DNA of 64,000 nt from Oryza sativa Japonica Group (GCF_034140825.1 NC_089043.1:25160001-25224000); one strand, 5' to 3'; shown: positions 46,267 through 58,064, counted from the stretch's first letter. Program-made: numbers and translations. The notes: generated by a model from the sequence alone, not told the origin.

Positions 46267-49200
46267 ATGGCGCTCCTCTCGGCTCCCGTGCGCCGCCGCC
46301 GCTCGCGCGTGCGTGTCCTGCTAGTGTGCTGCTGCTTGCTACTGGCGCTCGCGGCGCCGTCGGCGGCGGCGGCGGCGGCGGGGCATGACTACGGCGACGC
46401 GCTGGCCAAGTCGATCCTGTTCTTCGAGGGGCAGCGGTCGGGGCGGCTGCCGGCGGCGGGGCAGCGCGCGGCGTGGCGAGGGGACTCGGCGGTGTCGGAC
46501 GGCGGCGCGGCGGGCGTCGACCTGGAGGGCGGGTACTACGACGCCGGCGACAACGTCAAGTTCGGCTTCCCGATGGCGTTCACCGCCACGATGCTGGCGT
46601 GGGGCGTCGTCGAGTTCGGCGACGCCATGCCGCCCGCGGAGCGCGCCCACGCCGCCGACGCCGTCCGCTGGGCCACCGACTACCTCCTCAAGACCATCTC
46701 CCACCCCGGCGTCATCTTCATTCAGGCAAGCACACACACAAACACATTGCACTGCGCACCGTCGTCTTCCTCGTCGACGGCGACGACCATGTGAGCGCGG
46801 CGTCGATGGCAATGCAGGTGGGCGACCCAACGAAGGACCACGGGTGCTGGGAGCGGCCGGAGGACATGGACACAGCGAGGACGGTGTACAACATCAGCGC
46901 GGCGAGGCCGGGGTCGGACGTGGCCGGGGAGACGGCGGCGGCGCTGGCCGCGGCGTCGATGGTGTTCCGCGACGACGACCCGGCGTACGCCGCGCGGCTG
47001 CTCGCCGGCGCCAGGAGCGCGTTCGAGTTCGCGGACGAACACAAGGGCGCGTACAGCGACGACCCGGAGCTCAGGGCCGGCGGCTGCCCGTTCTACTGCG
47101 ACTTCGATGGATATCAGGTCAGGGTAATTCTTGTCTTGTTCTTAAATTTCTTCAGTTTTTTTGTGTTTTGCTGCTTTAATTTGTCACTAGAAACAAAAAG
47201 CTTTGCATGCTGTTGCTGCAATGCTAGCTGCTGCTCTGGCAATTCAGTAGTTGGCATCAAAACTGAAACGCTGCTTAGATATCTCTCGCATATAAAAATA
47301 AACGATAAATAAACTGTTCAGAAGAAACAAAGCAGCTTTGGTGCCTTGCTTCATGGAGTACCAGCTGACATTGCACGTCTTTATAAGTTTAGCATGAGAA
47401 TTCCAGTAGGTAAGGTCAAGGAAAAAAAAAAGAAAGAAGGGCATATTCAATGGTAGAGACGAGTATAGTTTCTTAAACAATATAAGATTATTTAGAGACC
47501 GTATCTTTACAACAGTTGAAACGATAAAAACTCTAATCATTAACTCAAAAAATATTTATTTTATTAATATTCTTTCTATTTTTTTACCCTCATGCAACCA
47601 TATTTCCATATTGTAGTGATTAAGAGTCGTTGTTAAGCCGTTGTTATGCATGACAACAATGTTTTGTCTCTCCTCTTTCTTCCACGTCAACAAGTATTCC
47701 TAATTAGCAACGCTAAGAGACCACTATTGATAACCATTGTACATGTAAATGCTATTTTACAGGGATATTAAACTAGGAATACACGATAATTTCTTTCCAA
47801 AATGAAGGGGTAAACAATTATCTAGTCCGGGAACATTAAAGTTTCTATTTCTGAAACTCCACAAATTCAGGTTGTTCACAGGGCTAATCTATTTATGAGC
47901 TTTGGGGCAAAAGCAACTGTTGCGACATGGTTTCATGGAATAGGCATATGTGAAACTGAAGCCGTCATTTCACCTGAAAAACAAGTTGGCCGGAGAACAG
48001 TGTGACATGATGCTCGAGTTGCGAAAGGGCATGTAGCCTAGTGGTTGTATTGATCTGAGTAGCACCCCAAGGTCTTGAGTTCAAATCTCCATATGAACGA
48101 ATTTCAGATTGAGTTATTTAAGGGCTAAGTTTCTTATTTGATAGGCTAAGTTCCTAATATAAAATGAGTGCATATATCCGATTGGATGTAGAGGCCGAGT
48201 AAAAACCCTTCTCTAAAAAAATGATACTCGAGTTCTAGTAAATAGTTACAATGCTGATGTCATCATAATCGGTTGCATATATCCGATTGGATGTAAAGGC
48301 CGGGTAAAAACCCTTCTCTAAAAAAAATGATACTCGAGTTCTAGTATATAGTTACAATGCTGATGTCATCATAATCTATTACGTTCCATATCTGGTACAC
48401 AAATACATGATACACAGAGGTATCAAACCTGATACCTTATCCATCAAACATAAACTAAACCGTTACAACGGTAATAGCGTTTTCTAGTATTTCTGGAAAA
48501 AAAAAACTGAACCCGTCAAATGCTGTTGTTACGAACTCCAGAATTAGAACTTCACAACCATCAGAAGCTCATAATTGATCACATAGTTTTTTTTTTTTTT
48601 GTTTTGGGGGGGGGGGGGTGAATAAAAATCTCAAAGTTCACACGACTGAAAATTCTTGGCAGGATGAGCTGCTGTGGGGAGCAGCATGGCTACGGAGAGC
48701 CTCCAAGGAAGGCACCTACCTCGACTACATTCAGAACAACGGCAAGACCCTTGGAGCAGAGGATAGCACCAACGAATTCGGCTGGGACAACAAGCATGCC
48801 GGCATCAATGTCCTTGTCTCCAAGGTTTGCCTCCATCAATCTCCTCCAGTTTCTGAACACACCTTCTGCAGCTGCAACAAATTCAGAGAAACATCAGTAG
48901 CTGACACAAAGAGAAAATGGGTTCCAAATTTGGTTACAGGAGTTCATAGATGGCGAGGTGCTATCTCTGCAATCCTACAAGGAGTTTGCAGATGGATTCA
49001 TCTGCACACTGATTCCGGAGTCGTCGTCTCCGCACATCACGTACACGCCCGGGGGCATGATCTACAAGCCTGGAGGCAGCAACATGCAGCATGTTACATC
49101 CATTTCGTTCCTGCTCCTGACTTATGCCAAGTACCTCTCCAATTCCTCGCGCACTGTCAACTGTGGAAATGTTTCGGTTGGTCCTGCCACTCTTCAGCAG

Positions 49201-49900
49201 CTAGCCAGAAAGCAGGTAGTACCTCCATCCCAAAATATAACTAACTTTTGAAATAATGCTAAGTCAAGCATGTTAAACTTTAATTATTAATAAAAAAGAT
49301 TATAAACTGATTATGTAAGAATGATGTTACTAGACTTATCATTAAACAAACTGTCATAATATGCAACTCTTTTTATTTAAAATAACTTTTTGTCAAAGTA
49401 GCATCACAAAGATTATGTCAAGATCCAAAAGTAATTATATTGGAGGGAGCGACTACTGAATTGTCCTACATAACATCCAAATATGAAATGCAGGAACATT
49501 GACTAACTAAACTCTGAACATTATATTGTACTTATTTACTTATTTGCAGGCTGATTATATATTAGGAGATAACCCGATGAAAATGTCATACATGGTCGGG
49601 TACGGCGATCGGTATCCTCAACGGATACACCATCGAGGATCATCGTTGCCTTCGATCAAGAGCCATCCCCAGCGCATTGCGTGCAACGACGGCACGCCTT
49701 ACTACAATTCATCTAGCCCGAACCCAAACCCGTTAATTGGCGCAGTTGTTGGGGGGCCTGGGGAGGATGATGTTTATGAGGATGACCGTGCCGATTTCAG
49801 GAAATCTGAACCAACTACCTACATCAATGCTCCATTGGTAGGAGTTCTTGCTTACCTTGTTGGCAATCCTGATCCAGGCCAAGGCCATGTCAGGCATTGA
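46267..49900 (+). CDS. GH9 endo-beta-1,4-glucanase, secreted
   Basis: Cleaves beta-1,4-glucan in the cell wall. Five coding exons: 46267-46725, 46818-47117, 48663-48824, 48940-49215 and 49550-49900 (515 aa). Residues 1 to about 38 are a signal peptide (basic start, then [18 protein letters not shown]). The GH9 blocks are [15 protein letters not shown] with Asp92 and Asp95 (base/nucleophile pair), [25 protein letters not shown], the histidine signature [12 protein letters not shown] (about 421-431), and [18 protein letters not shown] with Asp478 and catalytic acid Glu486. There is no membrane anchor and no C-terminal CBM49, so this is a class B enzyme. The sequence matches my memory of rice endoglucanase 23 (chromosome 9), not checked. 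Intron 1 starts GC (CAG|GCAAGC) and ends AG. Intron 2 (1,545 bp) holds a MITE and a SINE. ATG 46267 is chosen over an upstream in-frame GTG. Confidence 0.95.
47439..47745. mobile_element. MITE in GH9 intron 2
   Basis: The left part GCATATTCAATGGTAGAGACGA and the inverted right part TGTACAATGGTTATCAATAG...GTCTC share an inverted TTCAATGGT/TACAATGGT start and GAGACC words. The interior has GAGTCGTTGTTAAGCCGTT. The ends are approximate and the family was not assigned. Confidence 0.5.
48021..48220 (+). mobile_element. tRNA-derived SINE in GH9 intron 2
   Basis: About 200 bp, starting GCGAAAGGGCATGTAGCC. It has a Pol III box A-like TAGCCTAGTGG, a box B-like GGTCTTGAGTTCAAATC, a TATATCCGATTGGATGTAGA body and an A-rich end. 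The flanks are ATGATGCTCGAGTT (48007-48020) and ATGATACTCGAGTT (48221-48234), a 14-bp target duplication with one difference. It is complete at the 5' end, unlike the relative at 39447. Confidence 0.8.
48170..48379. repeat. 105-bp tandem duplication covering the SINE 3' end and flank
   Basis: The stretch from GCATATATCCGATTGG to ATGTCATCATAATC occurs twice in a row with a period of 105 bp and only a few differences. It includes the SINE tail and the right target-duplication copy, so it arose after the insertion. Confidence 0.85.
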
Positions 49901-50580
49901 GATTGAATAATTTGGCATCTAGATATAGATGAGGGACAGAAGTTATAAATAGGGGAAAATGTAAGAAGTAGGTTTGTGTTAAGATGGCACTGCCTATTCA
50001 TAGGATTGGATTGAAAAGCATGGGGGTCTATACAATAATGAGAGCTTCTTCCCATGTTCTCTTCTTTTCTCTTCTGTTTTTGGGTTTGCACTGAATTTTG
50101 TGTGGATGTGTCAAAGTGCAATTTTACTGCACTAATACAGGTGGTATTGAAGAAACCTGTACTTTGTGTTTTATATGAAAGGTTCTCTTACCTGAAAAAT
50201 TATAAGAAAGGTGTTTGACTGTAAACAGTACAGAGTATTTTGGAACTTCACAGCACAAAATGCTGGTGCTTGATAACGCAAATATTTGACATGTATTTCT
50301 GAATGTAATTCTAGATCAACCTGACACAACTCACAAACATACGTGCACTATAGCCAGAAAGCAGCCATCCAACTGGAGATGATTTATGATGATCTTCAGA
50401 AAATATCCCCAACTACATGGCAAAAGAGTTCATCAAACATGTGGTTCTATAAAAATCCAATTTGGAGAAAAAAAAAACATCTATCATAGAATATTCCAGA
50501 CTCGCAATCGATCTGATAGCCACCACCAGCCACCGTGTTGATTGGTTACAAGGACATGGAATGCATTGTGCTCTGATTGA
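49901..50580. other. GH9 3' flank and P450 upstream region
   Basis: 49901 to about 50130 is the presumed GH9 3'UTR. 50361-50516 (GCAGCCATCCAACTGGAGAT onwards) has a diverged copy at 53729-53862. No coding frame was recognised. Confidence 0.4.
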
Positions 50581-50588
50581 TTTATAAG
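50581..50588 (+). promoter_or_regulatory. Possible TATA box of the first P450 gene
   Basis: TTTATAAG lies about 60 bp before ATG 50641. Spacing and sequence are acceptable, but nothing else supports it. Confidence 0.4.
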
Positions 50589-50640
50589 CACCAAGCTATT
50601 CAGAGTAAAAATCCAAACCTTTGTGGCAAAATCCACCAAG

Positions 50641-52827
50641 ATGTCATCGTACGTCGTCGTCGCCGCAGCGTTGCTCGTGTTCGTCGTCGTCGTCGTCGCC
50701 GCGATCAAGAATCTTGGAAAGGGGAAGCTTCCGCCGTCGCCGCCGTCGCTTCCGTTCGTCGGCCACCTCCACCTCGTCGGGGAGCTCCCGCACCGCTCGT
50801 TGGACGCCCTGCACCGCCGCTACGGCAGCGACGGGGGCCTCATGTTCCTCCGCCTGGGCCGTGCGGGGGCGCTGGTCGTGTCCACGGCGGCCGCCGCCGC
50901 CGACCTGTACAGGGGCCACGACCTCGCCTTCGCCTCCCGGCCGCCGTCGCACAGCGCCGAGAGGCTCTTCTACGGCGGGCGCAACATGTCCTTCGCGCCG
51001 CTCGGCGACGCGTGGCGCCGCACCAAGAAGCTGGCCGTGGCGCACCTCCTCTCCCCTCGCCGCGCCCGCCCGCGCCGCCGAGGCCGCCGCGCTCGTCGCC
51101 CGCGCTCGCCGCGCCGCGGAGGCGGCGCGGGCCGTCCAGCTCAGGGAGCTCCTGTACGCCTACACGAACGGGGTCATCACCCGCGTGGCGGCCGGCGGCA
51201 GCGGCGCGACGGCGGAGAGGTTCAGGAAGATGATGGCGGACACGTCGGAGCTGCTCGCCGGGTTCCAGTGGGTGGACCGGCTGCCGGAGGCGGCGGGGTG
51301 GGCGGCGAGGAAGCTGACGGGCCTGAACAAGAAGCTAGACGACATGGCCGACGAGTCGGACAGGTTCCTGGGCGAGATCCTGGCGGCGCACGACGACGAG
51401 AAGGCGGAGGGCGAGGAGGAGGACTTCGTCGACGTGCTCCTGCGACTGAGGAGACAAGGCGCCGCCGCCGCCGGCGGCCTCGAGCTCGCGGAGGATAACG
51501 TCAAGGCTATTATCAAGGTAACGAAAAAAATCCACCATTTTTTGAAGATATATCCATTGTCCAGCATCGAATGTCCGAGTTTTGTTTTACAAAAACCCAG
51601 GGTTTTGAATGCCATATGTAGGGATGAGAGAAAGACCGAACAAATTTTACTAAAATTTAAAATTTTTAAAAGTCAATATAGTGAGTTGTTTCTTTCCGCT
51701 ACTGGCGATAAACCCACGTGGCAGGTAAAGGATTATGGGGGAAATATACAGTGCAAAACTGAAAACTATCGTAAAATTTGAAAGCATAAGATTATCTACG
51801 TCAGCACGAGTAATAAAACTGTAAGTAAAAATTTTATTTTCAAATTTAACCGTGAGTAAATTCTTTATTACTAGGAGTAAGAACTTTATCATAATAACAT
51901 GGCAAATCTTAGACTTTCATTTAGTTTACAAATTTTTGGTGTAGATGTTGATACTTACGGGCACAATAAAAAAGTCATATTTTTCCCCGATTGGTAAGGA
52001 AAACAAATGTTTGGGAACCGACGTTTTGGTGCAGCTGTTGATACCTTAGGATTGAGATCCTTTGACGTAACTTCCCACTGATTTGGTGGCTAACATGTGG
52101 TAGTCACAGTGAATAGTAACGTGAGAGAATCTACTTCTGATACCTTATAGGTAAAAAAGGGTCTTTTTTTTCTAAATTCAAACTGAATACAAAATTCTTT
52201 TTAATCTTTTTGCAGGACATTATGGGTGCAGCTACCGATACCTCGTTCGTGACCCTAGAATGGATCATGACGGAGCTGATTCGAAACACGCAGGTGATGT
52301 CCAAGCTACAAAACGAGATCATACAAGTCACTGGCTCCAAACCAACCGTCACAGAAGAGGACCTAACCAAATTGGACTACCTAAAAGCAGTCATCAAGGA
52401 GGTACTCCGGCTACACCCACCAGCGCCGCTTCTCATCCCACACCACTCAACGATGCCGACCACCATCCAAGGCTACCACATTCCGGCCAAGACCATCGCC
52501 TTCATCAACGTGTGGGCGATCGGGAGGGACCCTGCGGCGTGGGACACACCGGATGAGTTTAGACCAGAGCGGTTTATGGGCAGTGCAGTGGATTTCAGGG
52601 GCAACGACTATAAGTTCATACCATTTGGGGCTGGCCGGAGGTTGTGCCCTGGCATCATCTTAGCATTGCCAGGATTGGAGATGGTGATCGCTAGCTTGTT
52701 GTACCACTTCGATTGGGAGCTCCCTGATGGCATGGACGTGCAAGATCTAGATATGGCCGAGGCACCGGGGCTTACTACTCCTCCGATGAACCCGGTTTGG
52801 CTCATCCCTAGATGCAGAACAATTTGA
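50641..52827 (+). pseudogene. Cytochrome P450 of the CYP71 clan with a frameshifting 14-bp gap in exon 1
   Basis: Two exons as in the neighbouring P450: 50641-51517 and 52216-52827, GT-AG. The N-terminus MSSYVVVAAALLVFVVVVV is an ER anchor, followed by the proline hinge LPPSPPSLPFVGHLH. Exon 2 has the I-helix AATDTS, KEVLR (ExxR), FRPERF and the heme loop FGAGRRLCPG, so it would be a normal A-type monooxygenase. However, the exon 1 frame is lost after LLSPRR at about 51063 and resumes in another frame as ARAAEAAALVARARRA, running on to NVKAIIK. Comparison with the gene at 56335 shows that 14 bases coding VEAFA/P are missing. Either the gene is broken in this genome or the reference has an error here. 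If read as is, translation ends well before the heme-binding part. Confidence 0.8.
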
Positions 52828-55296
52828 TTGGTTGATCAGGTTGCAATGGGTAGCTTCTCATTTCACGTGTATTAAGCATAACAAAACAACAAGTTGTAGA
52901 TTATTGCACACCTAATGTAGGGCGACAAGGAGGATCCAGATCAAGCTTCGGCCCCTCCCCCCCTCCCCACCGACCTCCCTCACTCCTTCTTCGACGATCT
53001 AGATCCATATCTAGCTCAGCTCTCACTGGTCATGGATTTTTTTTTCGTGCTCCTCTATGTGATCTCCCTCTTTGTGATGAAATTGTGATTTATTAATGAA
53101 TTGAGAGTTTAATTTGTGAATGGGTTATGAGTTTTGCGAATGAATATGTTGGATGGATTATATGATGTTTGTGATGAATTTGGCAAGGGATTTTTGTTTT
53201 GGGGGCGAACAATTTTGGATCTACTGAATTTTTTTTGTGCCAAAAGTATTTTTTTTTCATGGCGGGTAGATTAAATGTCCTGCCTAGGAAGGATGATTTT
53301 TACTGGTTGTGCTCTTTAGGTATCTGACAGTGGATATATATTTTCGCACGCGATTAATTCATGCTTGTGAAAATACTCTATCTATTTTTATTGGCATTTG
53401 GTTGTTGGCGGTTGGTCCGGCTGTCAGCGAAAATATGATATGGCCGCCAATGAAAAGCTTTTTTTATAGTAACCCTGAACATAGCGAGATTTCATCAACA
53501 TCATAGGTTCTTGTAGATGTTGCACATGCCCCAGTGGTGATATGTCCGATATTCAGACAGGCACTTAAGTTTCTGCACAGCCTGACTCGGTGGCTATCTT
53601 GCATCGTCTCGTCCTGGTTCTCGGGCTGGCGCAGGCCGGCAACCAAACGGGCTTCTGCATGGCCTCATACGAACCAGACCTGATGTAGACAAATCCAACA
53701 TAACCATAATAGGCACCGAGCTGCAAGTAGCCATCCAACTGTAGATTGTCTGATGAGTGATGATGGTATTCAGAAAATGCTCCAAAACTTCATGATCAAA
53801 TGACTCATCAAACATGTCGTTTTATAAAGTTCAAGTTCGGAGTGATTCCACACACGCAATCTATGTGTGAAAGCAACTGCTGAAAATCACAGAACCAAGT
53901 GAAAGCTGAAGAACTTTTACGCTATGCAGTAATGTAGACACTCTTAAGGCCTCATGTTTTGCTTTGGCAAAATTTGTTTTTACCATGATCACACTTCCCA
54001 AACTGTTAATGTTTTTTTCATAAAAAAATTATGTAGAAGGTTCTTTAAAAATAACCAATTTTCAAGTTTGTAATAATCTATTGTATTATAAGACCGTCTT
54101 GAATCCCTAGCACATGGTAGCCGTGACACTGAGAGCTGCTGCTAGGTCACTACTCCATGGCGATAGACTGTTGTTGCGGCTACGACAACACATCCTGGTG
54201 GTTGCGAGTGGTTGGAAGGTGAGAGAGGAGGAAGAGGAAACGGGAAGAGAGGAGAGAGTAGAGAGAGGCGATGAAGATGATGAGGCGGAAGTCGCTGACA
54301 TGTGGGTCCCACCTATCACGTCAACTGAAACCGTTTCCCAAACCAGCAGAGAAGGCAGTTCGCACCAGTTTTTAAGTTGGAGAGACGTTATACCCGATTT
54401 TACGATTGAGGGATATGGTTCGATCAAAGGCAAAAGATGAGGGAGGTAAAATAGACTAACTCAGCTCAAGTAGGACTTTCCCCAAACTGGGCCGCTACCA
54501 TCAGTCGTGTCGTTTACCGTGCAGAACTTCAGTCAAGCAAATCATCTGTGAGAATATGACTGTCAAAGCTGTGTAGTACCACATCAGAAGAGGAAAAAAA
54601 AATGCTCCTACTCAATTTTGCGGGCATGCACCTCGCACTTTGACACGCTAAAACTTTATATCCTGTTATATCTCGAATATTTAAACACATGTATAAATAT
54701 TAAATATAGTCTAAAAAATAATTAATTATATAGATTATGACTAATTTGCGAGACAAATCTTTTAAGCCTAATTACTCCAAGATTTGATAATGTGTTGTTA
54801 CAGTAAACATGTACTAATGACGGATTGATTAAGCTTAATAAATTCGTCTCGTGGTTTACCGACGGATTCTATAATTAGTTTTTTTATGAGTACATGAATA
54901 TTTTATACACTAACCTCTATAATATCCGATGTGATACGCTAAAACTTTTCACCTCTAATTCTAAATATCTCCTCCGTTGCTGACTACCGTGCACATTATT
55001 GCCCATAGCTAGTGGAGTGGAGTACTCTACCACTGTACCAGCCAAGAAGAGGAGATTTCAGAGCCGAATTCACAGCTAGTACCGACAACTTGCCAAGATA
55101 TTTCGCTCTGTAGAAAAATCGCTGTCAGGCCATCTCCCTAGCCGACTTCTTTGATCCTAGTTCTTTGTCAGTTCATTATATTTTCTCTCATATAATAGCA
55201 TATATGTTTTCTCATTATATTATTAAAATATATTACAATGACAACATAATTTTAAATTTTGCAATAACTTTACGAAACTACTAATGTGTAATAACC
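52828..55296. other. Gene-free stretch between the P450 genes, with repeat remnants
   Basis: Apart from the promoter copy at 53729 this holds two repeat remnants. 54112-54480 ends like the terminal repeat of a Mutator-type element (GTGGGTCCCACCT, then AAGTTGGAGAGACG and GGTTCGATCAAAGG), but no left partner was found. 54640-54965 (GACACGCTAAAACTTTAT ... ATAATTAGTTTTTTTATGAG ... CGCTAAAACTTTTCACC) is a common rice repeat with inverted ends, containing GCGAGACAAATCTTTTAAGCC. No gene is seen. Confidence 0.45.
53729..53862 (+). repeat. Diverged copy of the P450 upstream region
   Basis: AGCCATCCAACTG, TTCAGAAAAT, ACTCATCAAACATGT and TTTATAAA follow each other here in the same order as at 50361-50516 upstream of the first P450. 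This is a duplicated promoter fragment with no coding region attached. Confidence 0.6.
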
Positions 55297-55870
55297 ACTC
55301 TAGTCTCCTCTTCTAATATTACTTATTTTTTTAATTCCAAATTTCCACTGTTTCTAAATTGTATTTCTATATAGACTCTGCCTTTTCTTTTTCTCCGATT
55401 AATGTGAGAATTTCTAGGCTATGAGAGTGAATGTGGAGGCTCCTTTTTATTCTAAATTTTAGTTAGTTTTAAATTCCAATATGGACTCTATACTCTATTT
55501 CTAATATTCCTTATTTTTTAATTCCAAATTTCTATTTTTTTTTCTTAATTATATTTCTATATGTACTCTATACTTTACTTCTAATATTTCTTATTTTTAA
55601 TTCCGAATTTCTATTATTTCCTAATTGTATTTCTATATGGACTCTATACTCTACTTCTAATATTCCTTATTTTTTAATTCTGAATTTCAACTATTTCTAA
55701 ATTGTATTTCTATATGGACTTTAGTCTCCTCTTCTAATATTCCTTATTTTTTAATTCCGAATTTCAGCTATTTCTAAATTGTATTTTGATGTGGACTCTG
55801 CTTTTTCTTTTTCTCCGATTAATGTGAGAATTTCTAGGCTATGAGAGCAAACGTGGAGGCTCCTTTTTCT
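55297..55870. repeat. Tandem array with a unit of about 78 bp
   Basis: Units of the form TATTTCTATATGGACTCT-TACTTCTAATATTCCTTATTTTTTAATTCCGAATTTC start at about 55297, 55375, 55483, 55562, 55640, 55717 and 55794. Two units (55377 and 55797) carry the extra word CTCCGATTAATGTGAGAATT with GTGGAGGCTCCTTTT. The array is AT-rich and non-coding. Confidence 0.75.
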
Positions 55871-55888
55871 ATTCCTTTAATAATATAA

Positions 55889-56109
55889 TAGATTGTGTTC
55901 AACATTTAACCGTTATCTTATTTAAAATTTTTATTTAAAAATTTTATGAGAAAATTTTAAAAACAAATAGTCACGTATAAACTACTATTTATATTTTATC
56001 ATCTAATAACAACAAAAAAACTAATCATAAAAAAATTAAATAAGACGAACGGTTAAACATTGGATATGAACCGTGTAAAATTATACTTATTTTGGAACGG
56101 AGAGAGTAT
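55889..56109. mobile_element. Stowaway-type MITE, left end missing
   Basis: The right end ACTTATTTTGGAACGGAGAGAG with TA is intact. The arms TTCAACATTTAACCGTTATCTTATTTAAA and TTAAATAAGACGAACGGTTAAAC are inverted repeats, but the left terminus is truncated at about 55889. It lies about 150 bp before the TATA box of the second P450. Confidence 0.6.
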
Positions 56110-56256
56110 AACTCAATCTAAAAAAGACAGATTCTTGCTACGAATCTAGACACGTATGTGATCAGATTCATATTAAGGATTATGTCTTTTTCTTTTTGGA
56201 AAGGAGAGGTAGACTACCTTAATTAGATGAAATTTAGTACTATTAATTATACTCCA

Positions 56257-56265
56257 TATTTATAC
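56257..56265 (+). promoter_or_regulatory. TATA box of the second P450 gene
   Basis: TATTTATAC lies about 75 bp upstream of ATG 56335, a usual spacing for a short 5'UTR. Confidence 0.5.
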
Positions 56266-56334
56266 AACAACCAGTGACTCATCAATTATCGCGGTGGAGA
56301 AAATTCCTATCTTTTTTCTTGGAGTAGGATTAGG

Positions 56335-57956
56335 ATGTACCACTACGTCTTCCTCGCCGCCGTTGCGCTCCTCGCCGTCGTCGGCTACGGGGTCAAGAAC
56401 CGACGCCGTCGAAGCGCCAAGCTCCCGCCATCGCCGCCGTCGGTCCCGTTTCTCGGCCACCTGCATCTCTTGGGCCCGCTCCTGCACCGCTCGTTGCACG
56501 AGCTGCACCTCCGGTACGGCACCGACGGCGGCCTGCTCCTCCTGCAGCTCGGGCGGCGCCGGACGCTGGTCGTGTCCACGGCGGCCGCCGCGGCGGACCT
56601 GTACAGGAACCACGACCTCGCCTTCGCCTCCCGCCCGCTCGTCGCGGCGGCGCACAAGCTGTCGTACGGCTCCAAGAACATCACCTTCGCGCCGTTCGGG
56701 GAGCAGTGGCGCCGGGCGAAGAAGACGGCCGTCGTCCACGCCCTCTCGCCGCGGCGCGTCGAGGCGTTCGCGCCCGTGCGGGCCGCCGAGGCGGCGGCGC
56801 TCGTCGCCGCGACCCGCCGCGCCGCCGATGCCGCGGCGGACGGGGGCGCCGTGGAGCTGAGGGACCTCCTGTACAGCTATACCAACGCGGTGGTGACGCG
56901 CGCGGCGACCGGCGCCGCGGGCACGACGGCGGAGAAGCTGAAGCAGCTGCTCGGGAACGCCACGTCGCTGGTGGCCGGGGTCCAGGCCGACGACCTGCTG
57001 CCGGGCATGGCGGCGAAGGCGGTGAGGTGGGCTACGGGGCTCGAGAAGCAGTATGACGCCTCGATGGAGGAGTGGGACAAGTTCCTCTCGCCGATAATGG
57101 CGGAGCACGCGGAGAAGAAGAAGAAGAAGCGAGAGGACATCGGAGCAGGGGAGGAGGATTTCATAGACGTCTTGCTGCGTCTGAAAGAAGAAGACACCGA
57201 GCTCACGGACACTCACGTCAAGAGCCGCGTCGTGGTGATGATCTAAGCTATCAAATCATTCTCATCCAAACTACTCTCTCAACAAATTTTCATCAAATTA
57301 ATCTCTCGATTCTTGCGTTTAAAATTCTGCAGGATTTGATCGCCGCCGCAACCGAGACGACGTCGGTGACGCTGGAATGGACCATGGCGGAGCTCGCGGC
57401 GAACCCGCGGGTGATGGCGAAGCTGCAGGAAGAGATCGCTCGAGCGACCGGCGGGAAGCCGGCCATCACGGAGGCGGAGGTGGGCGGCATGGAGTACATG
57501 AAGGCGGTGGTGAAGGAGGTGCTCCGGCTGCACCCGCCGGCCCCGATCCTCGTCCCGCACGAGTCGACGGCGGCGGCGGCCGTGCAGGGGTACGAGATCC
57601 CGGCGAGGACGTCGCTGTTCGTCAACGCGTGGGCGATCGGGAGGGACCCCGCGGCGTGGGGCTCGCCGGAGGAGTTCCGGCCGGAGCGGTTCTTGGCCGG
57701 CGGACCGGCGGTGGACTTCCGGGGGAACGACTACCAGCTCGTCCCGTTCGGCGCCGGCCGGCGGATCTGCCCCGGCATCAGCTTCGCCGTGCCGGTGCTG
57801 GAGATGGCGCTGGTCGCCCTCCTGCACCACTTCGACTGGGAGCTCCCCGCCGGCATGCGCGCGGCGGAGCTGGACATGAGCGAGGCGCCCGGGCTGACCA
57901 CGCCGCTGCGCGTCCCGCTCCGCCTTGTCCCCAAGCGCAAGGCGCCGCTTGCCTAG
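56335..57956 (+). CDS. Cytochrome P450 monooxygenase, CYP71 clan (A-type)
   Basis: Two exons, 56335-57234 and 57333-57956 (507 aa). The donor GTG|GTGATG is chosen because it gives the same junction as the other P450 (VKSRVV|DLI versus VKAIIK|DIM); the open frame itself runs 8 nt further to a stop. An N-terminal ER anchor (YVFLAAVALLAVVGYGV) is followed by the hinge LPPSPPSVPFLGHLHLL. Then come the C-helix WRRAKK, I-helix AATETT (305-310), ExxR Glu362-Arg365, PERF 417-420, and the heme loop FGAGRRICPG with Cys446 as the iron ligand. Everything needed for activity is present. Members of this clan oxidise many specialised metabolites or herbicides; the substrate cannot be told from sequence and I do not assign a subfamily. 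It is tandemly related to the gene at 50641. Confidence 0.93.
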
Positions 57957-58064
57957 ACATATTTACAAACGAAATGTAATTGGTGAATAAAACTTGGGTA
58001 TAGCTATATTTATTACGCTATATTTTTCATCAAAAAATAGTCGGCATGTATTTACATTGTAAGT

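Noticed and set aside
48030-48085. tRNA-like boxes suggesting a tRNA gene
   Set aside because: They belong to the SINE; there is no cloverleaf with acceptor stem, so no tRNA gene was called.
48577-48619. Poly-T followed by a run of about 12 G before GH9 exon 3
   Set aside because: Simple sequence in an intron; might be G-quadruplex-prone, but nothing supports a role.
54112-54480. Possible third Mutator-like element
   Set aside because: Only one end resembles a terminal repeat; no partner and no 9-bp duplication were found, so it is noted only as a remnant.
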